Assembly: GCF_030867145.1 (NCBI RefSeq)
Contig: NC_134440.1
Span: 620,001 to 684,000 of the forward strand
Origin: Opisthocomus hoazin
Taxonomy: Eukaryota > Chordata > Aves > Opisthocomiformes > Opisthocomidae
Direction: 5' to 3'
DNA length: 64,000 nt
Shown: positions 45,671 to 55,674 of the stretch, piece by piece
Numbering within the stretch: the first letter of the stretch is position 1
Layout: every line of letters begins with the position of its first letter
The notes under the pieces: model-generated
The model's input: only the letters and a program-made list of their open reading frames with translations
Databases searched by the model: none
Told to the model about the DNA's origin: nothing
Made by a program: the position numbers and the translations under genes

Positions 45671-48600
45671 ATGCCCCGGGCGATGGGCGGCACGGCCGGG
45701 TGGGGGGGTCGGGGAGCCCCGGTCCCCCGCGGGGGACCCCACGGCGCCCGGTAAGGTCCCGATTTCTGCTTAATCCCCCCCCGCGGAACCCCCAGACCCC
45801 CCCCTCACCCCCCCACGCTCCGCCCGGGGTCAGCTCCGCTCCTGAGGGGAAACTGAGGCACGCGGTGGGTGCCCCCCGGTTGCTACCGGGGTCTGGGTAT
45901 CAGCCGACCCCCGTCGGGCTCCGGACCCCCCTCCCCGGAGCGACAGCATCGCGACACAACCCCCCCCCGCCCCAACACCCCGGGGGGGACCCAGGCGTCC
46001 GGGCGGCCACTCGCGACCCCCGGTCCCCGTAGGAGGGGAACGGGCACGGCCGGGGGGATTCCCCGACGCGGGGCTGGGACCCCTCGGGCTGGAGGGGGGT
46101 CGGGGTGCTGCGGAGTCGGGCGCTTTGGGACCGGGGACACCCCACACCCCCCCCGCTGCCCCCCATCTCGCTCCCCCCGCGGCGGGGCCGCATCCGGATC
46201 CGGAGCGACGCGGAGTCCCGGCCCCGCCGCGCAGGTCTGGTCCTGTCCCGGCAGGCAGCGAGCCCGGCCCCGCGGGGCCGTGGGTGCGGGAGGCGGCCCA
46301 CCCCCCCTCGTGCCCACCCACCCACCCGCCGTCGGGGACCCCCGGGTCCGCATCCCCGGACCCCGCATCCCCTCCCGCTGCGTCCCGCCCCCCCTCGGCT
46401 GCGCGGCTGTGACACCCCCCCCTCCGGCACCGCGGGACCCCCCCCACCGCCGCCATCCCGCAGCCGGTGCCCCGGGGCTCAGCGCTCTCCACTCCCGCAG
46501 GCGCCGGCGGCTGCGGCTGCTGCTCCTGGCCTGGCTCTGCCTGGGCTGCGGCCCCGGCCCCGCGCAGGTGAGGGACCCCCGGACCCCCGGCCCGCACCCC
46601 CCGCCCCGCCCCGCGCGGCCCCGCGCTCACCCGCACCTTCCCCCGCGCAGGGCTCAGCCCCGGGGACTCCGCCGCGGGACCCCGAGCCCCCAACCCCTGC
46701 GCGGCCCCGGGGGGTCTGGGGGGGCTGGGGGTCCTGGAGCTCCTGCTCCAGCTCCTGCGGGGACGGCGTCGCCCTCCGCGCCCGGAGGTGCCTGCGGTGA
46801 GTGGGGGACGGGGCGGCGTGGCTCCCCCCGGGGTGTCCCCAAACCCCTCCGCAGAGCCCGAAGCCCCCACAGCGCCCAAACCCCCTGCAGCACTCAATCC
46901 CCCCCCTCCCCGCAGCACCTGAATCCCCCCTGCAGCACCCAAACCCCCCGCAGAACCCGACCCCCCCCCCAGCACCACCTGAACCCTGCCCTGCAGCACC
47001 TGAACCCCCTGCAGCACCCAAACTCCCCCAGCACCCGAACCCCCCCCGCAGCACCCAAACCCCCCGCAGCACCCGAACCCCCCAGCACGGCTCCGCCACC
47101 GTCCCCCCACGCGTCCCCGCAGGCCCTCGGCACCGCACTGCGCCCCGGCCACGTTTCAGCCGCATTTCGGAGGGGAAGGGGTTGGGGGGGGGCGGGGGGA
47201 GCTGGACCCTGCTGCCTCCACCCTGGGGTGCAGCTCCGGCAGGATGCGACCCTGTGTGGGCACCGTGGTCGCCACTCCTGCTCCCCCGGGGGGGTCCATC
47301 ACTCCCAGCCCGGCTGCAGCTGGGTGGCTCGGTGGCTTGGTGGCTCAATGGCTGGGTGGCTCAATGGCTGGGTGGCTCGGTGGCTCGATGGCTCAGTGGC
47401 TTGGTGGCTGGGTGGCTCAATGACTTAGTGACTTAGTGGCTCAATGCCTGGGTGGCTCGATGGCTGGGTGCCTGGGTGGCTTGATGGCTCAGTGGCTTGG
47501 TGGCTCGGTGTCTCGGTGGCTTGGTGGCTGGGTGGCTCAATGACTTAGTGACTTAGTGGCTCAATGGCTGGGTGGCTCGGTGGCTGGGTGGTTCGGTGGC
47601 TGGGTGGCTCGATGACTTAGTGACTTGGTGGCTCAATGGCTGGGTGGCTCAGTGGCTCGATGGCTGGGTGCCTGGGTGGCTCGGTGGCTCGGTGGCTGGG
47701 TGGTTCGGTGGCTGGGTGGCTTGGTGGCTGGGTGGCTCGGTGGCTCGATGACTTAGTGACTTAGTGGCTCAATGGCTCGGTGGCTCGGTGACTCGACGCT
47801 GCGATGGCTCAGTGGCTCGGCGTCCCGTCCCCGAGGACGCTGCAAGGCCCCGTGGGGACACAGGGCGCAGGCCGGGCTGCTGGTGGGGGCCGTGCCCCGG
47901 TCCCCCCGTGCTGACGCTGTGGCCGCAGCTCTGCCGAGGAGGAGCCGTGCTCGGGCGACCCGCGGCAGTACCGGCTCTGCCAGCTCCAGGTGAGCGTGCG
48001 AGGGCCATGGCACAGCCACCCACCGTCCCGTCCCCGTCCCCGTCCCCGCTGTCCCCGCCGTCCCGCGGGGCTCCATTGTGCCGCTCCCGCAGGGCTGCCC
48101 CGACGGCGCGGTGCCCTTCCGTGCCATGCAGTGCTCCCTCTACGACAACGAGCCCGTCCTGGGCACGCCGGGCCGGTACCGCTGGGTGCCCTTCCACGGA
48201 GGTGGGTCCCGGCGTGGCAGGCAGCGTCACTGGGGTGGCCGGGGGCCGTGGCTGCCACCGGCGTCACCCCCGTCCCTTCCCTTCCCACCCGGCAGCCCCC
48301 AACGTCTGCGACCTCAACTGCTTGGCCGTGGGGCACAACTTCTACTACACCTTCGGCCGGGTGCTGGACGGCACCCGCTGCGGCCCCGGCTCCCCGGACC
48401 TCTGCGTCGCTGGGCGCTGCCTGGTGGGTGCACGCGGGGCCGGGACCCCCGGGACCCCCGGGACCCCCGGCCCTGAGCCCCCACGCTGAGGCTGCGTCTC
48501 GGCTCCCTGCAGAGCGTGGGCTGTGACGGGATCCTGGGGTCGGGCAGGCAGCCGGACGCCTGCGGCCGGTGCGGCAGCGGCCACGACGCGTGTCTCTTCG

Positions 48601-51541
48601 TGCACCGGCTCTTCCAGGGCACGGACCCCTCCTCCGGTGAATGAACCATTGCCCCGGCCCCCTCCATGGGTGAATGCTTTGGCTCTTGGCTCCCCTGTCC
48701 TCCTACCCCCCCCCCCTGTGTCCCCAGGGCATCGCCTGGGTCCCCTGGCACCCCGTCCCCTCGCCATCTGCCCCGTCGCTGCTGGGGAATCGTCCCAGAT
48801 CCCTCCCCATCCCCAGCACGCGGGGACAGGGACAGCAGGCTCGGAGGAGCCCCCTCATCGAGGTGGTTTTGCCCCGTTGCAGGGGGTATCGCTCCTCCGG
48901 GGCTGGGTGGGGGATCTCTGGGGCACCCCAGTGCTCCGTGGGGTCCCCAGGGGTGTGCGGGTGGGCACCCAGTGTCTGTATGGTCCATACCTGGTGTCCA
49001 TGGGGTCCCCAGGCGTGTGCGGGGGTCCATGGGGGCACCAGGGTCCATGTGGTCCATACCCGGTGTCCATGGGGTCCCCAGGGGTGTGCGGGTGGGCACC
49101 CAGGGTCTGTGTGGTCCATACCTGGTGTCCGTGGGGTCCCCAGGGATGTGCGGGGGTCCCTGGGGGCACCCAGGGTCTGTGTGGTCCATACCTGGTGTCC
49201 GTGGGGTCACCAGGGATGTGCGGGGGTCCCTGGGGGCACCCAGGGTCTGTGTGGTCCATACCCGGTGTCCGTGGGGTGCCTGGCCAGGCTGCGGGGACGA
49301 CGATGCCCGGGACGGCAGACAGCCCCTGTGCCACCCCTGGGCCCCCCAGGGCCATCGCTGGGTGCCCCAGATGCCCCAGTGGGGCCCGGCTGGGTTAATG
49401 CTGCTGCTGCCTGGGATGGGACCCAGAGCTCTGCCACGCCCGGTCCCCTCCCGCCCCAGCCCTGTGCCCCCCGTCCCTGCGCCGTCCCCTCGGGCCGGGC
49501 CCCGGCTCTGCCCTGACCCTGCCCCCCCGCCAGGTTATTTTGGGTACATGAACGTGACCAGGATCCCGGCTGGGGCCACCCACGTCAAGGTGACGGACAA
49601 GAGCCGCAACTACCTCGGTAGGACGCGTCCTGTCTCCGTCCCAGTCAGACCCAGTCCATCCCAGTCGGTCCTGGTTGGTGCCACCCGTGGGGCAGGGGGT
49701 GGCCGTGCGGTACCATGCGGTGCCGTGCCATGCGGTGCCATGCAGTGCCATGCGGTGCCGTGCGGTGCCGTGCGGTGCCATGCGGTACCGTGCCGTGCCA
49801 TGCGGTGCCATGCGGTGCCATGCGGTGCCGTGCGGTGCCGTGTGTGTTCCCGTGCTCAGAGGCCGTGTTGAGCATCGCGGGTTCGGTGACCTCGCCGGCG
49901 CTCGGGGCACTTTTCCAGAGGCCGCTGCCGGTTTCGGGAAGGGCTGAGCTGGAGCGGGGCCAGGCCAGCAGCCGCCGGACCAGGACCGGGACCCCCGTCC
50001 CCAGACCCCTCCTAGTCCCCCTCCCGAAGCAGCTGGGGGCCCATCCCCGCTGGGACCGGGGCTGGGGGGCTCCGGAGGGGGGGTTTTGCACACCAGGGCT
50101 TGGCTCCAGCTTGGGACCGAGGCCAAGTTCTTACGAGAAAGCAGATTTCTCCCGCGCCCCGACGCAGCTCTCCCAGCCCACGCTGCCCTCCCCGCTCAGC
50201 GAGAGGCCTCCGGCGGGGACCCAGGCGTCCGGGCTGCCCCCCGCCCCCCACCCAGCCCGGCGCAGGGGTCTCGGGGCCGTGCGGTGCTCGACCCCCGGTC
50301 ACGCTCCCTCCCGCAGCGCTGATGACGAGCGATGGGCGCTACGTGCTCAACGGGGACTGGTCCATCGCCTGGCCGGGGCCGTACGAGGCGGCTGGCACCC
50401 AGCTGCTCTACGCCCGGTCCCCCGACGGCACCGAGAGCCTGGAGGCGCGCGGGCCCACCGGCGAGGACCTGCACCTGATGGTGAGGGTGAGGGCGGCGGG
50501 GGGACGGGGGGCAGCGGCCCCCATCGCTCCCCTGAGCTCTGCCCCTGCCCGCGCAGGTCCTGCTGCAGGAGCCCAACCCCGGCATCGAGTACCAGTTCTG
50601 GCTGCCCCGCGGGCACCCCCGGCCCGGCCACGGGGATGCCAGTCCGCTGCGGCAGCCCCAGCCCCGGGGGGCCGGCAGCCCCCCGCCCCGGGAGCCCCTG
50701 ATCACCCCGACCCCCGTGCCACCGCGCCAGCCCGGGGGCTCTGCCACGGAGCTGCCACCGAGAAGCCCCCCTGGCCAGAGCGGGGCCGGGGCCCTTGCAG
50801 GTGCTTGCTCCCCCGCGGGGGTCCCACAGCCCCCTGCACCCCTCGGCTTTGCTGGGTGGAGGGTCCTGGAGAGCCTCGGGGGGTCTCTGTGAGATGGGGA
50901 CCCCAAAAAAGTGTCCCCTTGATTTCACCCTCCCTGGGGCACTCGGGAGCCTGGCACGTCCCCTCTCTCCTCATGGGGTGTAGACCCCCAATGCCCCCTC
51001 CCACCCCTGCAGGGGGGGTTTGGGGGTGCAGCATCCCCTCTCCCCCCTAAACTGCTGCAGCTTTGCTCCCGCAGGGCGATGCGGAAGGTGCCGCCCGCCC
51101 AAGGGACGCTCCCAGCGCATCCGGCACTTCTGCCAGAGCGACTTCGGTGAGCGCCGGGCACGGGAGGGGGCTCGGGGCGACGCTGGGGGAAGCGCCCGGC
51201 TCCGGGTGCCCGACGCTCGCCCCGCAGTCTTCCAGGGCCGGGTCCTGGCGCGGCGCTTGGTGGGGCAGGAGACGCGCTACGAGGTGGAGGTGCAGACGCC
51301 GTACCGGCACCGCTTCCCGCTGGTGCCCCGGGAGTACGTGTGGGTGCCCAACGCCTGCGGCTGCCCCCCGCTCCGGGACGGCGGCGAGTACCTGCTGATG
51401 GCGCGGCGGCACGTCAACCACGAGCACACGCTCAACCGCATCCTGCTGCCGGGTGACGGCTACGCCCGGCCGTGGACCCCCCGCGAGGACCGGCTGGTGC
51501 GGGAGGCAGCCCGGCACTGCCCCCAGCCCCGGCTGCCCTGA
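45671..51541 (+). CDS. ADAMTSL5: ADAMTSL5, secreted TSR/NTR matrix protein, twelve exons
   Basis: Exons join(45671..45750, 46501..46567, 46651..46796, 47929..47989, 48093..48201, 48296..48423, 48513..48636, 49534..49617, 50317..50480, 50557..50800, 51075..51146, 51228..51541) are in frame and give 530 residues (human about 480). An N-terminal basic stretch then LRLLLLAWLCLGC forms the signal segment (to about residue 49). A thrombospondin type-1 repeat starts at WGSWSSCSSSCGDGV (about 76). Next come the cysteine-rich and spacer modules (CDLNCLAVGHNFYYTFGRVL; GYFGYMNVTRIPAG; DGRYVLNGDW), a proline-rich linker (about 345-400) and a C-terminal netrin-like module from about 403 ending in GYARPWTPREDRLV. 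The family lacks a protease domain; human ADAMTSL5 binds heparin and fibrillin microfibrils in the extracellular matrix. The start is the first ATG in frame with the signal exon. A second in-frame ATG lies four codons on. Confidence 0.93.
46850..47100. repeat. CAGCACCCAAACCCCC tandem repeat in ADAMTSL5 intron 3
   Basis: Imperfect tandem copies of a 15-25 bp C-rich unit (for example GCAGCACCTGAACCCCC). They lie shortly after the TSR exon and before the GGTGGCTC array. Confidence 0.8.
47318..47815. repeat. GGTGGCTC minisatellite in ADAMTSL5 intron 3
   Basis: About 500 bp built from the 8-bp unit GGTGGCTC with variants GATGGCTG, GGTGGTTC and the interrupting phrase AATGACTTAGTGACTTAGTG, which recurs several times and gives a higher-order repeat. 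The array is stop-poor on both strands, which explains spurious open frames. Confidence 0.95.
48930..49285. repeat. 62-70 bp tandem repeat in ADAMTSL5 intron 7
   Basis: Five copies of a unit containing GGTCCATACCTGGTGTCC. The marker GGTCCATA begins at about 48982, 49051, 49113, 49183 and 49253, so the periods are 69, 62, 70 and 70 bp. Copies are very similar, suggesting recent expansion. Confidence 0.95.
49703..49848. repeat. GCGGTGCCATGC 5/10-bp tandem repeat in ADAMTSL5 intron 8
   Basis: About 145 bp of alternating GCGGTGCC and GTGCCATGC words with a 5-10 bp period, close to the exon 8 donor. It contains many ATG words on one strand but no coding meaning. Confidence 0.9.
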
Positions 51542-51751
51542 GACCCCCGGCTCCATCGCCCGGGGAAGGGGGCGGCCGGCGGGACCCCCGGGGCTGGGAA
51601 TGCTCCTGCCGTGCGCCGAGTCCTTGCCGTGGCCGTGGAGAGGCCAGGGCCCCCCGTGTGCCCTCTGCCCCGTGCCGGGGGTCTCGCCGTCCTCGGGGTC
51701 GGCTTGGCTGCGGGGAGCGGAGGAGGGTGGTAATTTATTTTTTTCGCAGAA

Positions 51752-51757
51752 AATAAA
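51752..51757 (+). terminator. ADAMTSL5: Poly(A) signal of ADAMTSL5
   Basis: AATAAA about 210 nt after the stop, followed by a GTGTGT-rich downstream element. The 3' UTR is therefore short (about 51542-51775). Confidence 0.8.
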
Positions 51758-51775
51758 TCTGTGTGTCAGCTCGCT

Positions 51776-52484
51776 CGCTGCGTGCGCCTTCCTGGCCCGG
51801 GGTGTCCCCTGCCCTCCCCACCCCAGGGTGCCCGGGCTGGGGGTCCCCACCTGCATCCCCGTGCCGAGCCCCCGGAGCGACGCGCCCGCCCGGCAGCGTG
51901 TCCCTGTCCCCGAGATGGCCACCCGCCAGGCCCTGCCGTTCGAGGCCGGGCACCCACCGCTTATCTCTCTTCCGGCGGAGGCGAGCGGGTCCCTCCCTGC
52001 GCCGGAGCCCCCTCGCCCGTAACCCAACCCGTGGGCTGGCGGGCGCAACCGTGGGGCCCGCGCGGGGACGGGACGGGCGCGGGGGTGCTGCGGGGACGGC
52101 CACCCCGGGAGCGCTGCGCTGGGCACCCCAGGGTGCTTCGCCTGCTCCCGGCTCCTGGGGTGGTCGCGCACCCATCCCGGGGGTGGGTTTGGAAGGGCTG
52201 AGCTCTCCCAGCTCGTGACGCTGGTGACTGGTCCCAAACCGGGCATGGGGCTGGTGGTGGGGGGTCTGGGGGGTGGGTGCCCTGGGGTGCCCCGAGTGGC
52301 AGCTGCCAGCCCAGGTGGGTCCTCAGCATAACGAGTAATTAATCACCAGGAGCCAGAGATGAGCCCCGAGGGCAGCTGGGGGCCGTGCTGGGCTCCTCAG
52401 CTGGTCCCAGTAACGCCTGGGTGATGCTGGGAGCACGGGCGGAGGCACCCTGGGGTGATTAGGGCTGGGAAGGTGCCTCCACCC
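51776..52484. other. Intergenic DNA between ADAMTSL5 and the CTD-phosphatase-like gene
   Basis: GC-rich, no recognised exon. It would hold the upstream regulatory sequence of the next gene. Confidence 0.5.
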
Positions 52485-52491
52485 TATAAAA
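52485..52491 (+). promoter_or_regulatory. TATA box of the CTD-phosphatase-like gene
   Basis: A perfect TATAAAA in the word CACCCTATAAAAGTG. It predicts a start of transcription near 52515 and a leader of about 210 nt before the main ATG. A strict TATA box is unusual among the CpG-type promoters of this window and suggests regulated, tissue-restricted expression. Confidence 0.7.
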
Positions 52492-52723
52492 GTGCCCCCT
52501 CCCACCCTCCCCGTGCTTTGTTGGGGGCTGCTGGGGGGGGTTTGGCCCCGGGCAGGGTGGGTGTGCTGGCTGCTGTGCCCTTGGAGGGGGTCCCCAGAGC
52601 GGCACCCCCAGCTCCAGCAGCTCCTTCGGCGCGAGCGATGCCCAGCAGCCCCGGGGCGGGGGCTCAGCACCGTCACCTTCGGGCACCCCGTGCGTGGGGC
52701 GTCCCTGCCCCGCTGTCCCAGCC

Positions 52724-54578
52724 ATGGCGGGCTTGGGGACCCTCACCCCCCGTGCAAAGAGACCCCGCAGGGAGAGCAGCGGGGGGCTGCGGCTCCCGGC
52801 CACCAAGGCTGGGGCTCGCCAGCGGGGCAAGAGCCAGCAGAGAGCGGGGGTCCGGGGGGGCCGCTGCCCGCGGTGGGGCTGGGAGCCCTGCGAGCCCGTC
52901 CCTTGTCCCCCCTTGGCGCCCGTGACCCCCGGGAAGGGCCGGCTGGCGAAGCTGCGGGGCGAAGGGGAGCGTCCCAGGCCGGCGTCCGCTCCCCCCAGCC
53001 CCAGGGACAGGGGTGAGCGTGACCCCCCCCGGGGCAGTCCCTGCCTGGGGAAGGAGGGGGGCTGCGCTGACGGGACCCCTCTGTCCCACAGAGCCTGCGA
53101 GCCCCCCGCAGCCCTGCTACAAGGGCCCCTACTTCTCGGGGCTCCCCGTGGATGAGCAGCAGAACCCTGCCACCCCCAGCCTGTGAGTACGTGGGAGGGG
53201 GTCCCCGTGGCCCCCCAGCCCCGCCGACCCTCTGCTTTCCTCTGGCCAGGCTGGTCCCCGCGGCCCCAGCACCCGGCAGGGACGGACCCCGGAAGACCCG
53301 CAGCACCCCGGAGCGCACCCTCGTCCTGGAGCTGGTGAGCTGGGGGGGGCCGGGGGGGCTGCGGCTGTGGGGCTGGGGTCTGACTCTGCTCCCCGCTCTG
53401 CAGGAGGGGACCCTGGTCTGCTCCTCCGTGCTCGCCGGCTGGCGGCGGGGGGCTGCGGCCACCTTCACCACCGCCTTCCAGGGAGACTCCTATGAGGTGG
53501 GTGCCCACGGGCTGGGTCCCTGGGGGGGCACGAGGGCTCCGAAGAACCGCGTTGTCCCCTTGTCCTCTGTGCCCGTGTCCTTCTGTTGTAGGTGGAGTGG
53601 AAGGGGGGCCCAGGGGCTGAGATCCGGGGGGAGATGGTGGCTGGGGGGGCCTTGGGATGCTGCCTGGGGTGCCGGTCCCTGTCTCAGAGGGTGCCTGGGC
53701 GTCAGGAGCAGGGTGCTGGTGGTTTTCTGGGGCTGCCTGGTGATGCTGTTCCCTTCCAGGTCCACGTGAAGCTGCGTCCCCACGTGCAGCAGTTCCTGGA
53801 GACCCTTTCCAAGACCTTCGAGGTACCCGGAGACCCTGGGCTCCCCCCGGGTCTGCAGGGAGCTGGTGGGGTGCCAGCGCGTTGGGAGTGGGGGGGACTC
53901 GGGCAACCTGTGCAGGGACCTTTGCCTGCTCCCCCAGATCTTCGTCTTCACAACTGCCAAGCAGGACTACGCCGAGAAGGTCCTGGAGGTGCTGGACCCC
54001 AAGAAGAAGCTGATCAGGTGATGGCCCTGGTGAAACCCCGCCGGGGACCTCCCGGGGGTCGGGGACCGGTCCCCACGGGCTCGGCCTCCCCCTCAGGCAC
54101 TGCCTCTCCCAGCGGGACTGCCTCTGCGCCCGGGGCTGCTACTGGAAGGACCTGGCCCGCCTGGGCAGGGACCTGGCCAAGACGGTGGCTGTGGACCACA
54201 CCATCCAGGGCTTCCCTGCCCAGGTACCGGCAGCGCGGGGTCTCATGGGGGGAGTTCGTGTGCCCCGGCCCCCCGGGAGCGCCGCGGCCGAGCCGGCTGC
54301 TCCGTGGCCAGCGTCCACCCTCTCTCCGCAGGCTGCCAACTGGATCCCAGTGCCGCGGTGGTGGGGAGACCGGCGGGACGAGGAGCTGCTGCGCCTGCTC
54401 CCGCTGCTGGGACAGCTCGGCCGGGCGGTGAGGGCCGGGGGGCTGCCCTGGGCTCCCGGGGCAGGGGGTCGTGGGCAGAGCCCCCTCCCCTGACCCCCCG
54501 TCTCTCCTCGTGCAGGACGACGTGCGCAGCGAGATCCAGCGGCAGTTCCCGCACCGCGGGCTGCCCACCGGGGACTAG
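52724..54578 (+). CDS. CTD small-phosphatase-like protein lacking catalytic aspartates
   Basis: Exons join(52724..53012, 53092..53182, 53250..53334, 53404..53496, 53760..53822, 53938..54017, 54097..54223, 54332..54427, 54516..54578) are in frame and give 328 residues. Residues 1-96 are a basic, low-complexity N-terminus. From about 148 the protein matches the FCP1/SCP (HAD-type) phosphatase fold: VHVKLRPHVQQFLETLSKTF, IFVFTTAKQDYAEKVL (motif II T212), CYWKDLARLGRDLAKTV (motif III K251), then VDH (D267; family VDN). Motif I, DLDET in active SCP/CTDSPL enzymes, reads ELEGT (154-158), so both the nucleophile and the general-acid Asp are Glu. The fold-specific helices and all splice sites are kept, so a non-catalytic role is likely. 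It may correspond to the fish gene called ctdspl3, but I cannot confirm this, and I know of no mammalian gene at this position. An upstream ATG at 52638 is out of frame. Confidence 0.85.
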
Positions 54579-55648
54579 GCCAGCCCGGACGGAGGGGAGC
54601 GGGACGGACGCCGCGCCGGTGGGGGTCCCGCTGCCATGGGGGAAGCCGTGCTCCGGCGCGTCCAGGCTCTCGCTCGCCCCGCGGCGCTGGGCTCGACGGC
54701 GTTGCGGCACAGCCGGCACCCCTGGGTCTCTCCCTTGGTGTTTGCAGCCGTGGTTTGCTCACAGGCTGCGAGGGAGGGGTCCCCACCGGGGCTGGGGGTC
54801 CCACCGGCGAGCCCCTTGCTCTCAGCTGCTGCTCGGGGAGTGGCTGGGTCCCCGCTCGCTCCCGTCCGCGCTCTGCGAGGTCCGGCCGGGGGCTGGTGTC
54901 GGGGGTGATTACACGCTCCAAGGTCTCGCTCTCTTCCGTGTCACCTCAGTGCTCGGTGCTGGCACAGCCGGCGTGCCGCAGCCGCGTCCCGGGGCGGCGG
55001 GGTCCTGGGGTCGGGGCGCCAAGACCCCCGCGGTGCTGGTGCCCCTGGCAGAGACCCCGCTGGCAGCTCCGCCGGTGCCACGCTGCGTGCCACGGCATGG
55101 CTGCCACCGCACCGCTGCCAGCCGTCATGGGACAGCGCGTGTCCCCGCTGCTGCGGCGGGGGGAGCAGGGTGGCCGTGGGGTGCGGCAGCCCCCCAGACC
55201 CCCTTTTTTAAGGACTAAAGGCTGCTGGCACGGAGGAGCCGGGGACTGCGCAGGGCAGCAGCAGCGTGGCTGCGGGCTGTCGTCCCCGAGCAGCGGGTCG
55301 CAGTCCGGCTGCCTCCGCTCCGCCAAAAACCGTGCAGGGCTGCAGCCGGGGCTGTGCTGGCTGCGACGCCGGGGTGCAGCTGCCTGGGGACAAGTCACAG
55401 CTCCTCTTCCCCACGGCCCTCCGCGCCTGGGAAAGGGCACAGGGCTCCCGGCCACGCTCCCCGGCCCTTCTGGAAATAGCTCCCTCGCGGCAGCGAGCCG
55501 GGCTGGGCCCCCCAGCACAGCTCAGGTCCCTGGGGGGTGGGGGGGACCGGCCAGGCGGGGAGGGAAGCCACCACCCCGCACGCCCAGAGCGGGACACGGC
55601 GTGGGATCAGCCCAGGCGCTGCTGGGAGGGGACGTCACCCTTTGGAGA
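54579..55648. other. Convergent intergenic region, 3' UTR ends not resolved on the plus side
   Basis: Holds the 3' UTR of the CTD-phosphatase-like gene, whose poly(A) site I cannot place because no AATAAA or ATTAAA is visible. No other exon recognised on either strand. Confidence 0.5.
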
Positions 55649-55668
55649 GTGTGGTCCAGAACAACCGG

Positions 55669-55674
55669 TTTATT
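55669..55674 (-). terminator. PCSK4: Poly(A) signal downstream of the PCSK4 remnant
   Basis: TTTATT on the plus strand (AATAAA on the minus) lies 75 nt beyond the stop of the terminal PCSK4 exon. Its survival suggests the locus may still be transcribed. Confidence 0.6.
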
